Shown: piece after piece, positions 23,679-35,462 of the stretch
Layout: the number at the start of each line of letters is the position of its first letter
How positions within the stretch are numbered: position 1 is the stretch's first letter
DNA from: Omphiscola glabra
Lineage: Eukaryota; Mollusca; Gastropoda; Lymnaeidae
NCBI GenBank assembly: GCA_964017045.1
Contig: OZ024794.1
Location: forward strand, 52,806,608-52,870,607
DNA: 64,000 nt
Reading direction: 5' to 3'
The notes under the pieces: generated by a model
The model's database searches: none
What the model was told of the DNA's origin: nothing
Seen by the model: only the letters and a program-made list of their open reading frames with translations
Position numbers and translations under genes: made by a program

Positions 23679-24950
23679 CGTGAACTATGGATTCGTGAGC
23701 AATGGATTCGGTAACTTCGTTTTTCTTTGAATTAAAATTAAAATCAGTAATTTACATTTTTACATTTTAAAAAATGTTTTAGGTTTACATTACGCCGCCC
23801 AGCATTCTTCGGGCGTTGTTCTTGCTAGTGTGTTCTGCAAACAACAGGCTTCATAAGATTTTCATGAGAACACATACTGACAATTGTCCAGAAAATTCCT
23901 ACCTCTACAGTCGCGACAGAGCAAGATAAATTAAGAAGTAAGATCCATGTTCAAGTATCAACCAACGACCAAAATATTTCTCACATGCAGGTTACCTGTC
24001 TTGTGCTGTATACCTGTAAATATAAATGTCAAAAAATGGTTTTAAAAAAATAATACGAATAAAAGTAAGATTAAAGAACAGTTTCAATAAAGTGACGTGT
24101 ACATTTATTTTTGTTATCGCCAAGAGCTTATTTAAAATCATTAAAACCAGTTTCTCCCTGTGTTTGGATAACCCATCCCGCTTTCAATGATCCAAGTTTT
24201 GAGATATTCACCTCCGTCTTCGCCCCCAGCGAAACACAAAAAAAAAAAGAACATAAAAAGCATGCAACTCAGAGCTTTGTTATGTCTTGAATGTTTACAG
24301 GCCGGGTGCTGCCCCAAAGGCTGCAGCCAGTCTACCTGTCTGGGCCCCAGTTAACCCTCAACTCTGTCGGGAAAAAAAATAAATTAAAAATCACCTTTGC
24401 ATTATTTTTAGAATCTTAAGGCAAGATCGTATAGTGACTAATGTAATAGTTTGATGTAATGGTTATATTGTGGTCATTGTGGTCAGTCTAGGTCATCCTT
24501 GCGGACTGACTTTTATTACAGTTATTGACGTCGTGGTTTTTAGGGTAAAACGGGTGCTAATCAGACCGCTTATGTCATCAACACGTTTGCATCTGACACT
24601 GCACACTGACCATTATTTCAATCAATGACAAAATAACATTTTAATTGCCGTTCCGTTGACTCCTCTAAAGTAAGAAAAGCGCAATCGCTGTAGAAGTCAC
24701 ATTGCCATTTGTTTAAGGAGCTATAGATTTTTGGAATAATTTAAATTATTTCTCAGTGTGTGTTGAAAATCGAATCTCTTTGGCGATAAACCTAAGTCCA
24801 GTGGCCACATCCATTCTGTCTATCAGGAAGAGGTTAATTTCTAGCTGTCATCCATCTCCTACTTCCTTTCCTCGTTCAGCAACGACAGCGTCCCCCCTCC
24901 CCCATACATACCCTCACATTTTTCCCCCAAACCAGTAACGTTGACGCACA
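23679..24950. other. 5' flank of the membrane-protein exon
   Basis: AT-rich unique DNA upstream (minus sense) of the ATG at 23678. No promoter motif or upstream exon can be assigned with confidence. Confidence 0.45.
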
Positions 24951-25237
24951 TTGGCGGGACCCGTGTTTTAGATGGTTTAACTTGACAGTTACTAGAAACC
25001 GACCGCAATGGCGGGACCCGTGTTTTAGATGGTTTAACTTGACAGTTACTAGAAACTGACCGCAATGGCGGGACCCGTGTTTTAGATGGTTTAACTTGAC
25101 AGTTACTAGAAACTGACCGCAATGGCGGGACCCGTGTTTTAGATGGTTTAACTTGACAGTTACTAGAAACTGACCGTACTGGCGGGACCCGTGTTTTAGA
25201 TGGTTTAACTTGACAGTTACTAGAAACTGACCGCACT
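24951..25237 (+). repeat. Minisatellite, 57-bp unit, 5 copies, nearly identical
   Basis: The unit is GGCGGGACCCGTGTTTTAGA, then TGGTTTAACTTGACAGTTAC, then TAGAAACTGACCGCAAT. High identity suggests recent expansion. Confidence 0.95.
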
Positions 25238-25651
25238 CAGTGACTTCCAAGAGTTGGATAAACACAACAGTATTTTAAGTTTCTATCGTTCCACCGTTGA
25301 GTAAGGGTGATAATGAACGCCAACTACAATAAGATTAGAAGTAAAGGAGAGCGATATCATTCATTAGGAAACGACAGCTAAGGGCAACAAGGAGGAGAGA
25401 TCAATGGGAATCAATCGACATTAATGTTAGCGAGAGCGTCATCTTCCAGTCTGAGAGCAGAAATTATCTCTTACTTTGTTCTTCACAAATCTAAATACAC
25501 CGAGACAGATGAAAAGGAGGCTGGAGATGTTTATAAGAGCGGTCCTCAAACACTGTCGGCCCTTCTTCGCGGGTGACGATATCCAGGAAAAACGAATAAC
25601 TGCCACGATGATCCAAATCGGATGTACTTGAATTTTAAACACAAACCGTAA

Positions 25652-25727
25652 TGTTAGTCTATTTCCGATCAACTGTAATGTTAGTCTATTTCTGATCAAC
25701 TGTAATGTTAGTCTATTTCCGATCACC
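25652..25727 (+). repeat. Short tandem repeat, 27-bp unit, 3 copies
   Basis: The unit is TAATGTTAGTCTATTTCCGA plus TCAACTG. Confidence 0.9.
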
Positions 25728-26356
25728 ACATTACTCAACTGTGCGTGGAATCTGCGAGGACGAAAAGGTACATGGGTTGGCTGTACAAAGAAACGAGACG
25801 CCTTGGGTTGAAGTTCCCCCCCCCCCCTTTCACTACAGAAGACAAGAAAGTAATGCCCATATCTTTTGTATCTGCAATTGTTGACTTAACGCGAGAGACA
25901 TGAGTCAACAGCGCTTGTCTGCTGTATTGTGTAAATACACCCAGCTATTTTCGCGAGTAATGGTGATGTCTCTCTCCCCCCCCCCCCTCCAAACTCCTTT
26001 TTTTCTTCCCGCAAGCACCCTTTCGAGATGCTCTTGTCTGCTAAATTGAGTAATCGGTCGAGTTACATCTTAAAAGCTTTCTGTCCGGCAATTCAAAGTT
26101 TAAAAAAAAAAAAAAAATTAATATAATTATAAGTTTACCACTAAGCACAGTGTGCTGTGAATCTTGAACCAATTATTTCAACTTTTGTTCAAAGGTGTGT
26201 CTTAAACGAGTGGAATATTCGTGTCTAAGATACTCTCGGCTCCTGCAGGTACTCGCTTATTTGTTGGTCCGAGAAAATGTTTCTGACGCGCCGCGAGAGA
26301 CCAGTGGAGAGAAAACAAGTCATTTTACACCGGTTCCAACAAAATATGTATTAGAG

Positions 26357-26551
26357 CAGCGGTTCTCAACCTGTGGGTCGCGACCCCTTCTGGGGTCGCG
26401 CGACCCTTTCCCAGGGTCGCCTAAGACCATCTGAAAACTCATATACTCTACAGTTATGAAGTAGAAACAAAATAAATTGGTTGCTGGGGGTCGCCACAAC
26501 ATGAGAAACTGTATTAAAGGGTCGCTTTATTAGAAAGGTTGAGAACCACTG
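26357..26551 (+). mobile_element. SPIN-family hAT MITE, copy 3, complete and well preserved
   Basis: It starts CAGCGGTTCTCAACCTGTGG and ends GGTTGAGAACCACTG. A perfect 8-bp target-site duplication TATTAGAG lies at 26349-26356 and 26552-26559. From memory of the family, this copy is the closest of the four to the vertebrate SPIN consensus. Confidence 0.92.
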
Positions 26552-26559
26552 TATTAGAG

Positions 26560-28504
26560 AACAAGCGTGACGCAAACATGCAACCCCCGCTACACCGCGA
26601 TGATGGGGATCCATGCAATCGGATCGCGTCCATCGCGGGGCCGCGTTAATTTGGGTTTTTTTGCGTTGGGATTTTTCAAACAAACTGATGTCTGTATCTC
26701 CTGTGGTTAGTGAGCGGCGTGGTGTTGAAGTTGGTCTAGTTGTAGTTAATATTTGATTGTGTTGTACGAAAATTGTATATACAGCTTATACTATACTAGT
26801 TTTTTTCCGATTAAACCGAAAGGAAAAAAATAATGTTGGAATGAATATGCGAAATTAGGGAGCCATGGCACCACCACGTTAAAACGGGGTTCTAGTGTAT
26901 TTATTGTGGACTCGTCCCTTAGGTTTTGCCGCTACTAAAATAGTTACAATTACTCCCGCCTAATGGGCCCTCAAATAGTATAACAAGAACGGGGTTTAGG
27001 GGGGTGGGGGATTTTGACCGTTCCCTATTAATGATGGCAGATAAAATGAAGAGCTCGGGTCTAAATTTGTCTGATGGGTTTCCACAAAATGGAAGCCCAC
27101 AGAAAACCGGATGTCAAATTTTCATACAAGGCCAGTCAACATTACTTATTTAAAATCTCCAAACAATGTTCGTTCATTTTGTTCAATTTCATGTCTCTGA
27201 CGCCACTCCAAATGTTGAGGCTAAGATTATATTTTAATTCTATCAAATCTAAATCTGAATCCAGGGCCGTGCAGAGGATTTTTTTTTGGGCCCCAATCAC
27301 ATCCAAATTTTGGGCCCCTGCAAATTTCAAACTAATGGTATTAAACTTAAATTGTATAAAAATGTTCACCATAAGGTCCTTCTGGCGAACAGGGCCCTGG
27401 GTGATATACTCGGTAGCCTCGGACTCTGCACACCTGTAAAAATCTACCACATGTCATTCTTTAAAGCGGATATAAAACTTGGATAGATTGAAAAGTTAAT
27501 TTATTCTAAGCTGTCTAGCCAATTTCAGCGCTCTGGGTGCTGGAGAAGTCCTTCAATATTCCTAATTTTCTGAGTCTACAAGATTGGAAATGTTCCAGAA
27601 ATAAAAAATAAAGTGTCTTTAAATTATTGAGAAGGATAGTTTTCATGTCATCTGTGGCGTCCCAACTGTCCAGGGACTAAGGGACATGATGATGATGAAT
27701 AAAATTAAAAGACAACAAAGTAACTGATAGGATTTAGCAAGTGATGTTTATATACATAGTATATTATTAGATTTATCAGTTAACCCAGAGAATAACCCAT
27801 CATACACCGACTTACACTTAAAAGTAAGAAGAAAAAACTCATAATCCTCTGCTGTCAATCATAATATTCATACATAAGTAAAATTAACGTAGTATTGACA
27901 TGCGAAATATGAAATTCTCGTAAGCCATTTGATGAAATGTGTCAATATAGTATGACACCACTCGCGAAGACGGAAGGTTGACATATAATGAATTCTATAT
28001 AAAAAAAACATGCTTACTTATTTTCGACCTAATATAATGTTATGTAGACCCCTCAAATAACCAACATTGTAGACAGTCTTTGAAAATTTTGCATCAGTCA
28101 TATTGATCTGAGTATAAAACACAAAAGTCCACAATGTATGTTATGAAAACAACATCATGAATAACCAAGGATGGCGGAAATAGATAATGTATGCTGCATT
28201 CTCAATCAACAAAATTTAGGAAGTTCGTTCCACTCTTGCGCGCACCATTTAGTGAACGCTCATAAAGATGTGCGCTTCTATTTTCGGAGTGCAAAGGGTT
28301 TTTTATTACCGGTACATAATACATATTTTGCTTTTTTTAATGTTTAAAAAAAATCAAATTCAAGGTCAGGCCATGGTGCCGTGGCAAGCAAAAGATGCAC
28401 CCGAGACAAAGGCCTGATATGCGCCCTATTCCTAAAAGGGTAATACACATATTTTGTTTGGAAAATGACGATTTTGGCGCCATCTAAAGATGGCAACCAA
28501 ATCG
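26560..28504. other. Non-coding stretch with possible transposon remnants
   Basis: At 27262, CAGGGCCGTGCAGAGGATTT followed by GGGCCCC motifs looks like a non-autonomous DNA transposon end, but no matching terminus or TSD was found. The rest is AT-rich without features. Confidence 0.5.
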
Positions 28505-28640
28505 AGGTGCCCCCTGCACCGTGCCTCCTGCACCGTGCCTCCTGCACCGTGCCTCCTGCACCGTGCCTCCTGCACCGTGCCTCCTGCACCGTGCCTCCTG
28601 CACCGTGCCCCATGCACTGTGCCCCCTGCACCGTGCCCCC
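28505..28640 (+). repeat. Minisatellite, 14-bp unit, about 10 copies
   Basis: The unit is GTGCCTCCTGCACC, with GTGCCCCATGCACT variants towards the end. Each unit contains a short GTGC...GCAC inverted pair. Open frames in all six registers are artefacts. Confidence 0.93.
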
Positions 28641-28764
28641 ACCTTTTGTTGTTGCACGGCCATGATTCGGTAACACGGCACAGAAAGTAAAATGCTGGGA
28701 CGACCATGACAAAGTAAAAGTGTTAATAGAGAAAGTGAATGTCTTTAGACATATATATGAATGA

Positions 28765-28886
28765 CATAATGACCGAGTGGTTACAAGTGACATGATGACA
28801 GAGTGGTTATGAGTGACATGATGACAGATTGGTTACAAGTGACATGACAGAGTGGTTACAAGTGACATGATGACAGAGCGGTTACA
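28765..28886 (+). repeat. Minisatellite, about 26-bp unit, 5 copies
   Basis: The unit is GAGTGGTTACAAGTGACATG plus ATGACA. One unit has lost ATGATG. Confidence 0.9.
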
Positions 28887-28924
28887 AGATAGATATGCAT
28901 AATAGATATGTAAGGGCATACCAT

Positions 28925-29166
28925 TATGTTCCCAACAATGTCCTTCTGTTCCCGGCACAATCACTTCTGTCACCATCACACGCCCTTCTGTAACCCACCA
29001 TGATTGTCTGTCCCCTACAAATGCCCTTCTGTTCCCAATCCATGATCTGCTGTCCCCAATCCATGATCTTCTGTCCCCAATCCATGATCTTCTGTCCCCA
29101 ATCCACGATCTTCTGTCCCCAATCAATGATCTGCTGTCCCCAATCCACGATCTTCTGTCCCCAACA
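28925..29166 (+). repeat. Minisatellite, 21-bp unit, about 11 copies
   Basis: The unit is TTCTGTCCCCAATCCATGAT plus C. The left units (Cys/Pro-like variants) are diverged and the right ones nearly identical. Confidence 0.92.
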
Positions 29167-29379
29167 CATGCCTTAAAGCGGTGGGGTAACTTTCTTCCAT
29201 GACAAACCCGAGTACACCGTACCAATAGACGCTATTTTGTATAGACCTATTATGATAACCGATTACTAGATCCCCACTGACCATCCAATCCCCCCCCCCC
29301 CACACTGTTAAAATGCCCTTTCTGAACGTAAGCTGTGGTTTATTTCAGTTTGGCCAGGATTAATCCCATCTATAAATAG

Positions 29380-29575
29380 CAGGGAGTGCCCCATTATCTG
29401 CGATTCGTATCACGACCTTATTTCCTCATCATGGAATTCAAAGTTCGGCAACCGAGAGGCGAAGGGAACGCGCACCCGATTAGCTCCCCCTGTCAGCTAT
29501 TTTAAAGTGTAACGGACAAAGCGAGCTTCCCCTGCATTATCTTTTAATCATCTAATGGAGTCGAGGACAGCTCGG
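29380..29575. promoter_or_regulatory. Candidate non-coding regulatory block
   Basis: A unique, balanced-GC stretch stands out between poly-C/T tracts. It contains CTTTTAATCATCTAATGG and CGATTAGCTCC (homeodomain-like cores) and no open frame of note. This is an inference from composition and motifs only. Confidence 0.25.
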
Positions 29576-30115
29576 GGGACAGGATTTCTTACCCCTCCCC
29601 CTCCCCCAAATCAACGTCATTTTGTAAAACACACTCTATAAAAAGGCACAATAAAAAATGTATTCAATTTATTTAAGATGGAAAATACATAAGGCAAGAG
29701 ACATATTTGCATACATCTTTTTTTTTTTCCCCCAACTCCACAAATGTTTTCTTTTGAAACCAGAGAATACCGTTTTTTTGTTTTTTGTTTTTATATTTGT
29801 GACGTAAATAGCCGCAGCTTCTCTTCCCCCTTGAACTCAGCCTGTGACGTCATACCCCATGGAATTAAATCACAAGCCGGAGCTTGATGGAGTGGTCTTA
29901 ATTTTTTTTTTATATATTACAGCAGCATCGATATTATGCATATTTGTCTAACACCGATAACGAATGAGTTCACGCGTAACCTAGTTGGATAAAAACCGGT
30001 GGTTCCCCAAATTGGAAATGTTGGATTTCATAGGATAAGATAAGATAAGATTAGAGTTTTGTCAAAATATTATAATTAGTATGACAAAGAATAATTCGCT
30101 ACGCATGTATGGGTA

Positions 30116-30432
30116 AATTCAGACAATTGGTGCCATGACATATCCACACTGCTGCCATTTTGTTTGCCACGACCGTGAACTTTTTAAATTCCCTGTCACT
30201 AAACCTAACCTTAACCCTAAATGTATCCTTAAACCTAACCTGAACCCTAAATGTATCCCTAAACCTAACCTGAACCCTACATGTATCCCTGAACCTAACC
30301 TGAACCCTAAATGTATCCCTAAACCTAACCTGAACCCTACATGTATCCCTGAACCTAACCTGAACCCTAAATGTATCCCTAAACCTAACCTGAACCCTAA
30401 ATGTATCCCTAATGGTCCCAATAGTCTGAATT
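30116..30432 (+). mobile_element. MITE with AATTCAGAC termini and an internal 30-bp CCCTAA-rich array
   Basis: The 5' end AATTCAGACAATTGGTGCCA pairs with the 3' end GGTCCCAATAGTCTGAATT. About 70 bp of unique sequence (GACATATCCACACTGCTGCC) is followed by the minisatellite. The unique end recurs inverted at 52095-52157, confirming a dispersed family. Confidence 0.7.
30196..30412 (+). repeat. Minisatellite, 30-bp unit, about 7 copies, telomere-like
   Basis: The unit CCTAACCTGAACCCTAAATG plus TATCCCTAAA carries degenerate CCCTAA words. It is not a true TTAGGG telomere array, because the hexamer is never perfectly tandem. Confidence 0.92.
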
Positions 30433-30997
30433 AGTCCATGTATGTATGGTTGTAACGCCGTTTTTCAATAGACGCGCAAAAATAAAATTCCCAGAAGTTA
30501 GTACCAATCGGTAGGCTTGTTTAATAATCTTAGTAGATGGGAAAGTTCCACACTGCCGCCGCGATTGTTAAACGGGTTATTGCTAGTGGTATTAGATTTC
30601 ATTAATTATTTAAGGTTACGAACCTTGGGCAATGGTAGACTACTATTAAAAAATTAAATGATTTTTTTTAAACAAAAATTGTTTGATCTTAACTTTGTTC
30701 ACGACTTTTTAAACTATAAAATCTTCGCCAAATGTTAAATTCGAAATTCTGTGCCACTCATAATATATTGATGAAGATCTATAACGCTTTTCATAGCCCC
30801 GAGTTTTGCGCCAGGGATCTTCAACCTTTTGTACGGTCCTGCCAGAAACAGCTTACTAATTTTTGTTTAGTTCACAATCATAGTGAGTCTGGTCATTCCG
30901 CATGTGGGCAAAATTTGCGTGGGAAAAAACAAGAAAAATTGTGTGGGTGTGTGTGTGTGTGTGTGTTTGAGGTATTGGAATTTTTCCGATTTTGGGA

Positions 30998-31213
30998 GAG
31001 CATTTCAACCACACACCAGGAGATCATTTCAACCACACATCAGGAGATCATTTCAACCACACACCAGGAGATCATTTCAACCACACACCAGGAGATCATT
31101 TCAACCACACACCAGGAGATCATTTCAACCACACACCAGGAGATCATTTCAACCACACACCAGGAGATCATTCCAACCACACACCGGGAGATCATTTCAA
31201 CCACACACCAGGA
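30998..31213 (+). repeat. Minisatellite, 24-bp unit, 9 copies
   Basis: The unit is CATTTCAACCACACACCAGG plus AGAT, nearly perfect. A GT run lies upstream at 30943-30966. Confidence 0.95.
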
Positions 31214-31889
31214 GATCTTAATTAATGTGTGGCTTTTCTGAACATGTAACCGGGGGCGCGAGAGTATCTCACTACATTATTATGAAGAAATCGCGAATAT
31301 TTAAAAATTAATTCAAGTATGTGGTCATCTACTTGTTGGCCAAAAATCCTGTGTGGTAAAAAGACCGCGAAATCTTTCTTACATAAATAATTTAATCTAA
31401 GAATCCAATCTTTAGATCAAAATTGTTCTATCAAACTACCATTTATCGTTGACATTTCCTTAGAGCCCCAAAATAAATCATCTGTTAGAGAATATTCGAC
31501 TAAATTTACATTTCAAAACACACACACACGGTAAATGTAAAAAAAAATAATTAATTAATTAATGTTGTCCTGTTAGCCTACGTCTAATTGCTAGCTAAGA
31601 TAACTCTCACTTACTTGACACCAGCGACCTAAGGCACCAATCAGCGTCACACACGCCATGCAGTAAGAAACCAGCGTAAACAAAAAAAGTATCAAACAGT
31701 CTCACCGTGTAGTAGTCAATGAGATGTACTAACCCCCTGATGCCACCCCCCCCCCCCTCTTTTTTGTGTGAACACACCAGTGAAACACCCCACCACTTTA
31801 GACAAAATGAGAAAATCGATGACACACCTCATTCATTGATACGTGTTCATCCCCCATTGACTGTAGTTATGTGGTGAATCAAACAACAA

Positions 31890-32130
31890 CCCACCCCCAA
31901 ACTGCACTCGATGAGCCATCAAAAGGGCCCAGAAGTCGTCACGTTCCACCTAGAATGCCGTTACCCCTACAAACCCATCCACCCGAGGGTTGCCGCTACC
32001 ACCGGGATTGCTTTTTGACCCGCGCCGTCAAAAGTCCTCTAAACACCGCCCTGTGCAAATCAATCGGTTAAGTGCCCCTCGATACGTCTTAATTGGTCGG
32101 ATCGCGCTGTGGCATAATTACTTCACTTAA
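31890..32130. promoter_or_regulatory. Candidate non-coding regulatory block
   Basis: Unique sequence with GTGCAAATCAATCGG, TCTTAATTGGTCGG and GCATAATTACTTCAC words. It is markedly different in composition from the flanking repeats. Its frame (31871-32071) shows no recognisable protein. Confidence 0.25.
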
Positions 32131-34163
32131 CACGATTTTCCCATCAACATTTGTGAAGTGTGAAGAAATCCACGCTATTTAAGTCCGGAACTACACACAC
32201 AAAAACAACAAAAAACAAAAGGTTATAGTATATTCAGCAAAGCAAACACATGGACTATAGCCCTCATAAAAACCTTTCACAGAAGCCTGAATTCACGCGT
32301 ACGGTCCTCTCTGAATGAATCCAATGGCAGTAGAATGGAAGGCGGGGAAGGGAAAAAAAACCCGAACGAAGCCCGTCAACTCTCTCCTAGTGAAAAGAAA
32401 CGAATGGGCTGCCAGTGAACAAGTTGGCCCATTCTTCAAGTAGCGAAAACGTAGCGTTCTCTCGCGCGGACCCTTCGTCATAGCAGCGGGAGCTGGGGGA
32501 ACTTAGCCCTCCGCACAGAGGGAGAAAGTTCGTTTGAAGATTGGGGGCAGGGGGGCATGATTAGAGAACGCGTTGGTTTTAAAAAAGAAAAAAGAGAAGG
32601 GTTGCAGACTGATATTGATTATTTAAAGTTCCTAGCCTAAAAAAATATTTTTTATTTGGTTCGACTGAAACAGTTTAGTTAACTAACGGGTTCCAGATGT
32701 CTACGTGTGAACAACTCATGTGGTAACCCGACGTGCATCTGCGATTTGTGGAAACGGGGTAAACGTTTAAGGACTATTAGAAATTCGACAAAACTTTTTT
32801 TTTCTTCTAAAAATCAAATGATAGCTGAGTTCTACGTCGGACTCGGACCTACTGAGGCGAAAGTATGGAACACATTCAGTATAGCTGCACTCTAAGAGAC
32901 AAATAAGAAATTTGGAAATTTGCTCAAAGTTGTATTTCCTATGGCAACCGTGGTATAACACTTGGTAAGTTCTTTTCAACATAATGATTTCACTTTTCTA
33001 AGATTGTCATGACATTTCTTTTGCACATGTCTGACGTAAATAGTGTATGGCGTAAGAAGTGGGTGTCGTGGAGCAGTCCACCTGGGCGTCACCTTTTTTT
33101 TTACATTGAGGAGCGGAACTGCCGGCTAACTATAGAGTTAGTTTCGTATTTGGTGGGTGGCAAAAAACTTTGGCCACCCCGGGTAGCTCTACCCCAAGCT
33201 ATGCCGCTGTACCTAATGTTCTTTAAACCATGCACCGGCGAATTCAACGTGTAAATAAAAACTTGTAGCGTGAAGATCAGACGAAGATGTCAAGGGCACA
33301 AACATTTATTTTTATTCTTAGAGACGTCGGTAGATGAGTTCTTAATGGCCGACGTTCAGTTGAATGAAAACTAAAATTACCACCGTCATTTAGAACTGTC
33401 CCTCGTTTCAAATTTAATTAAAATCTGTTAAAATTCCCCCCTGACGTCACATGTTCTCAGCAGACGCAGAGGTAATATGCTGGTAATCACTTGAACAGTA
33501 AGTGTCACTATGCATAAATAAATAAGATGCACGTACGGACATATCTTATTTCAACGGCAATCACCACTTCATCCTAAATAGGCCTACGTGTATAACATAC
33601 TAAACGCACTCTAATTATAGCGTGGAACATATTTTAAAAAGAATACGGGTAACTTCAAAACTGGTAATAAGGGGAATAAGGGGAGTGACTGCAGTTAGGC
33701 TAGAAAAACGGAAATGAGCGAAACGAAGTATGGGAAAGCCTTTAAAAAAGAACGCAACAAAACAACAAACGTATTGGCAAGAAGCCTGCATCAGCGAAAA
33801 AACAAAAAACAACAGTAACAACAGAATTAATTTTTAAAAAATAACACCTAGGTATAATACAGTATGCTGTCCTCTCGGATACTATGACCTCCGACCTTGG
33901 TTGTTGTTGTTTTATTTTAAAAGTCTGTCAGCAACCTGTACTTAGTTTGTTGCCTGTAATCGAGAGAGAGGAAAACAAAACTTCGAATAGCTAAATAATG
34001 CCTGGTTTATGGCAATCTAAAAATTTTTTTACTTAAAAAGGATGGCATTAAATTGCATTAAAAAAAAAAATCTCGTTAAACAATCTCGTGCACGGTGACG
34101 CTTCTCCTCAAAACAAGACTTTAAAAATGTCCCGACCAATTAGTTTGTGCGGTCCAAAAGATA
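32131..34163. other. Non-coding stretch, nothing recognised
   Basis: Mixed unique DNA with short open frames on both strands, none with protein-like composition. Confidence 0.5.
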
Positions 34164-34171
34164 GGATAAGG

Positions 34172-34793
34172 CAGTGGTCGGCGAATCGCGAGCCGCATGC
34201 GGATCTTTATTGACCTGAGTGCGGCTCGGCCAGCCGGCCACAAATAAAATTTTTGACTCCGAAAAACATGGCTCTTGACAGGTTCTTGAAAAGAAATTTG
34301 GCTCTCAAATATTTCTTTAATCGCCCTGCTGCTGTTTTTTTGGGGGGCTCTTTTGACTAATGAGTTTTCCGACCACTTTTGACTAATGAGTTTTCCGACA
34401 ACTTTTGACTAATGAGTTTTCCGACAACTTTTGACTAATGAGTTTTCCGACCACTTTTGACTAATGAGTTTTCCGACAACTTTTGACTAATGAGTTTTCC
34501 GACAACTTTTGACTAATGAGTTTTCCGACCACTTTTGACTAATGAGTTTTCCGACCACTTTTGACTAATGAGTTTTCCGACAACTTTTGACTAATGAGTT
34601 TTCCGACCACTTTTGACTAATGAGTTTTCCGACAACTTTTGACTAATGAGTTTTCCGACAACTTTTGACTAATGAGTTTTCCGACCTCTTTTGACTAATG
34701 AGTTTCCGACCTCTTTTGACTAATGAGTTTTCCGACCTCTTTTGACTAATGAGTTTTCCGACCTCTTTTGACTAATGAGTTTGCCGACCACTG
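34172..34793 (+). mobile_element. hAT-type MITE whose 3' end has expanded into a minisatellite
   Basis: It starts CAGTGGTCGGCGAA and ends TTTGCCGACCACTG (13 of 14 inverted match). Flanking 8-mers GGATAAGG (34164-34171) and GGAGAAGG (34794-34801) agree at 7 of 8. The left 175 bp resembles common non-autonomous hATs (GAGCCGCATGCGGATCTTT). The right 445 bp is a 26-bp tandem repeat whose unit ends in a TIR-like TTTTCCGACCAC. Confidence 0.85.
34348..34793 (+). repeat. Minisatellite, 26-bp unit, about 17 copies, derived from a hAT terminus
   Basis: The unit is CTTTTGACTAATGAGTTTTC plus CGACMA/CGACCT variants. The last unit carries the intact terminal form TTTGCCGACCACTG. Confidence 0.93.
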
Positions 34794-34962
34794 GGAGAAG
34801 GGAAATGTGTGAAGCATTATCCTGGGACACATTGAGCGAATGCCTGTTATAATAATTATAATAAACATGTTGACCACGATTCAGCAAACAGGATGTAATT
34901 AAATATAGTTATAATAGCCCTATCCAAACATTGACCTATTACTATAATCATGTAGCTATTTT

Positions 34963-35052
34963 CTCTTAATTCACTCAATATTAAAGCTATTTTCTTTTAA
35001 TTCACTCAATATTAAAGCTATTTTCTCTTAACTCACTCAATATTAAAGCTAT
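34963..35052 (+). repeat. Short tandem repeat, about 31-bp unit, 3 copies
   Basis: The unit is CTATTTTCTCTTAATTCACT plus CAATATTAAAG. Confidence 0.92.
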
Positions 35053-35462
35053 TTTCAGAAGAAAAGACTTTTGTTTGTGTTAGCGCGACTCGTGATGCTT
35101 GACCTTTTTAAATATTTTTAAAAAAATGTATTCTAACCCCACGTTTCACTGTTGGTTTCAGGTCAGGCCATGGCCACTCAAAGCGAAGCACCCGACCACA
35201 TGGCCTGTGGGACATCCTGCCTTTCAGGCCACGGCCAAACGAATAGTGAACAAGACTGGGCCACACGGGACCTGTGGGTGAACCATTGTTTCCAAAAAGC
35301 ATGTGCTAGCAAGCAAGGTAGTGGTGAGATGCTGTGTTCAGGTGGACCGAGCGAGAACAAGAGTGGGAACATAGAAAACCCCGTGATTTTGTTTGATTTT
35401 TAGAAGAATAGTGTTAGAGACTGAATAAAACTGCGCGGGGTCAGTGTCGCAGGTGGAAGGCA

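Noticed and set aside
28344..28793. Gly/Arg-rich frames around the 14-bp array
   Set aside because: All six registers are open through the array; no coding signal outside it.
30196..30412. Interstitial telomere (TTAGGG) array
   Set aside because: CCCTAA occurs only as part of a 30-bp unit and never in perfect tandem; it is enclosed in a MITE.
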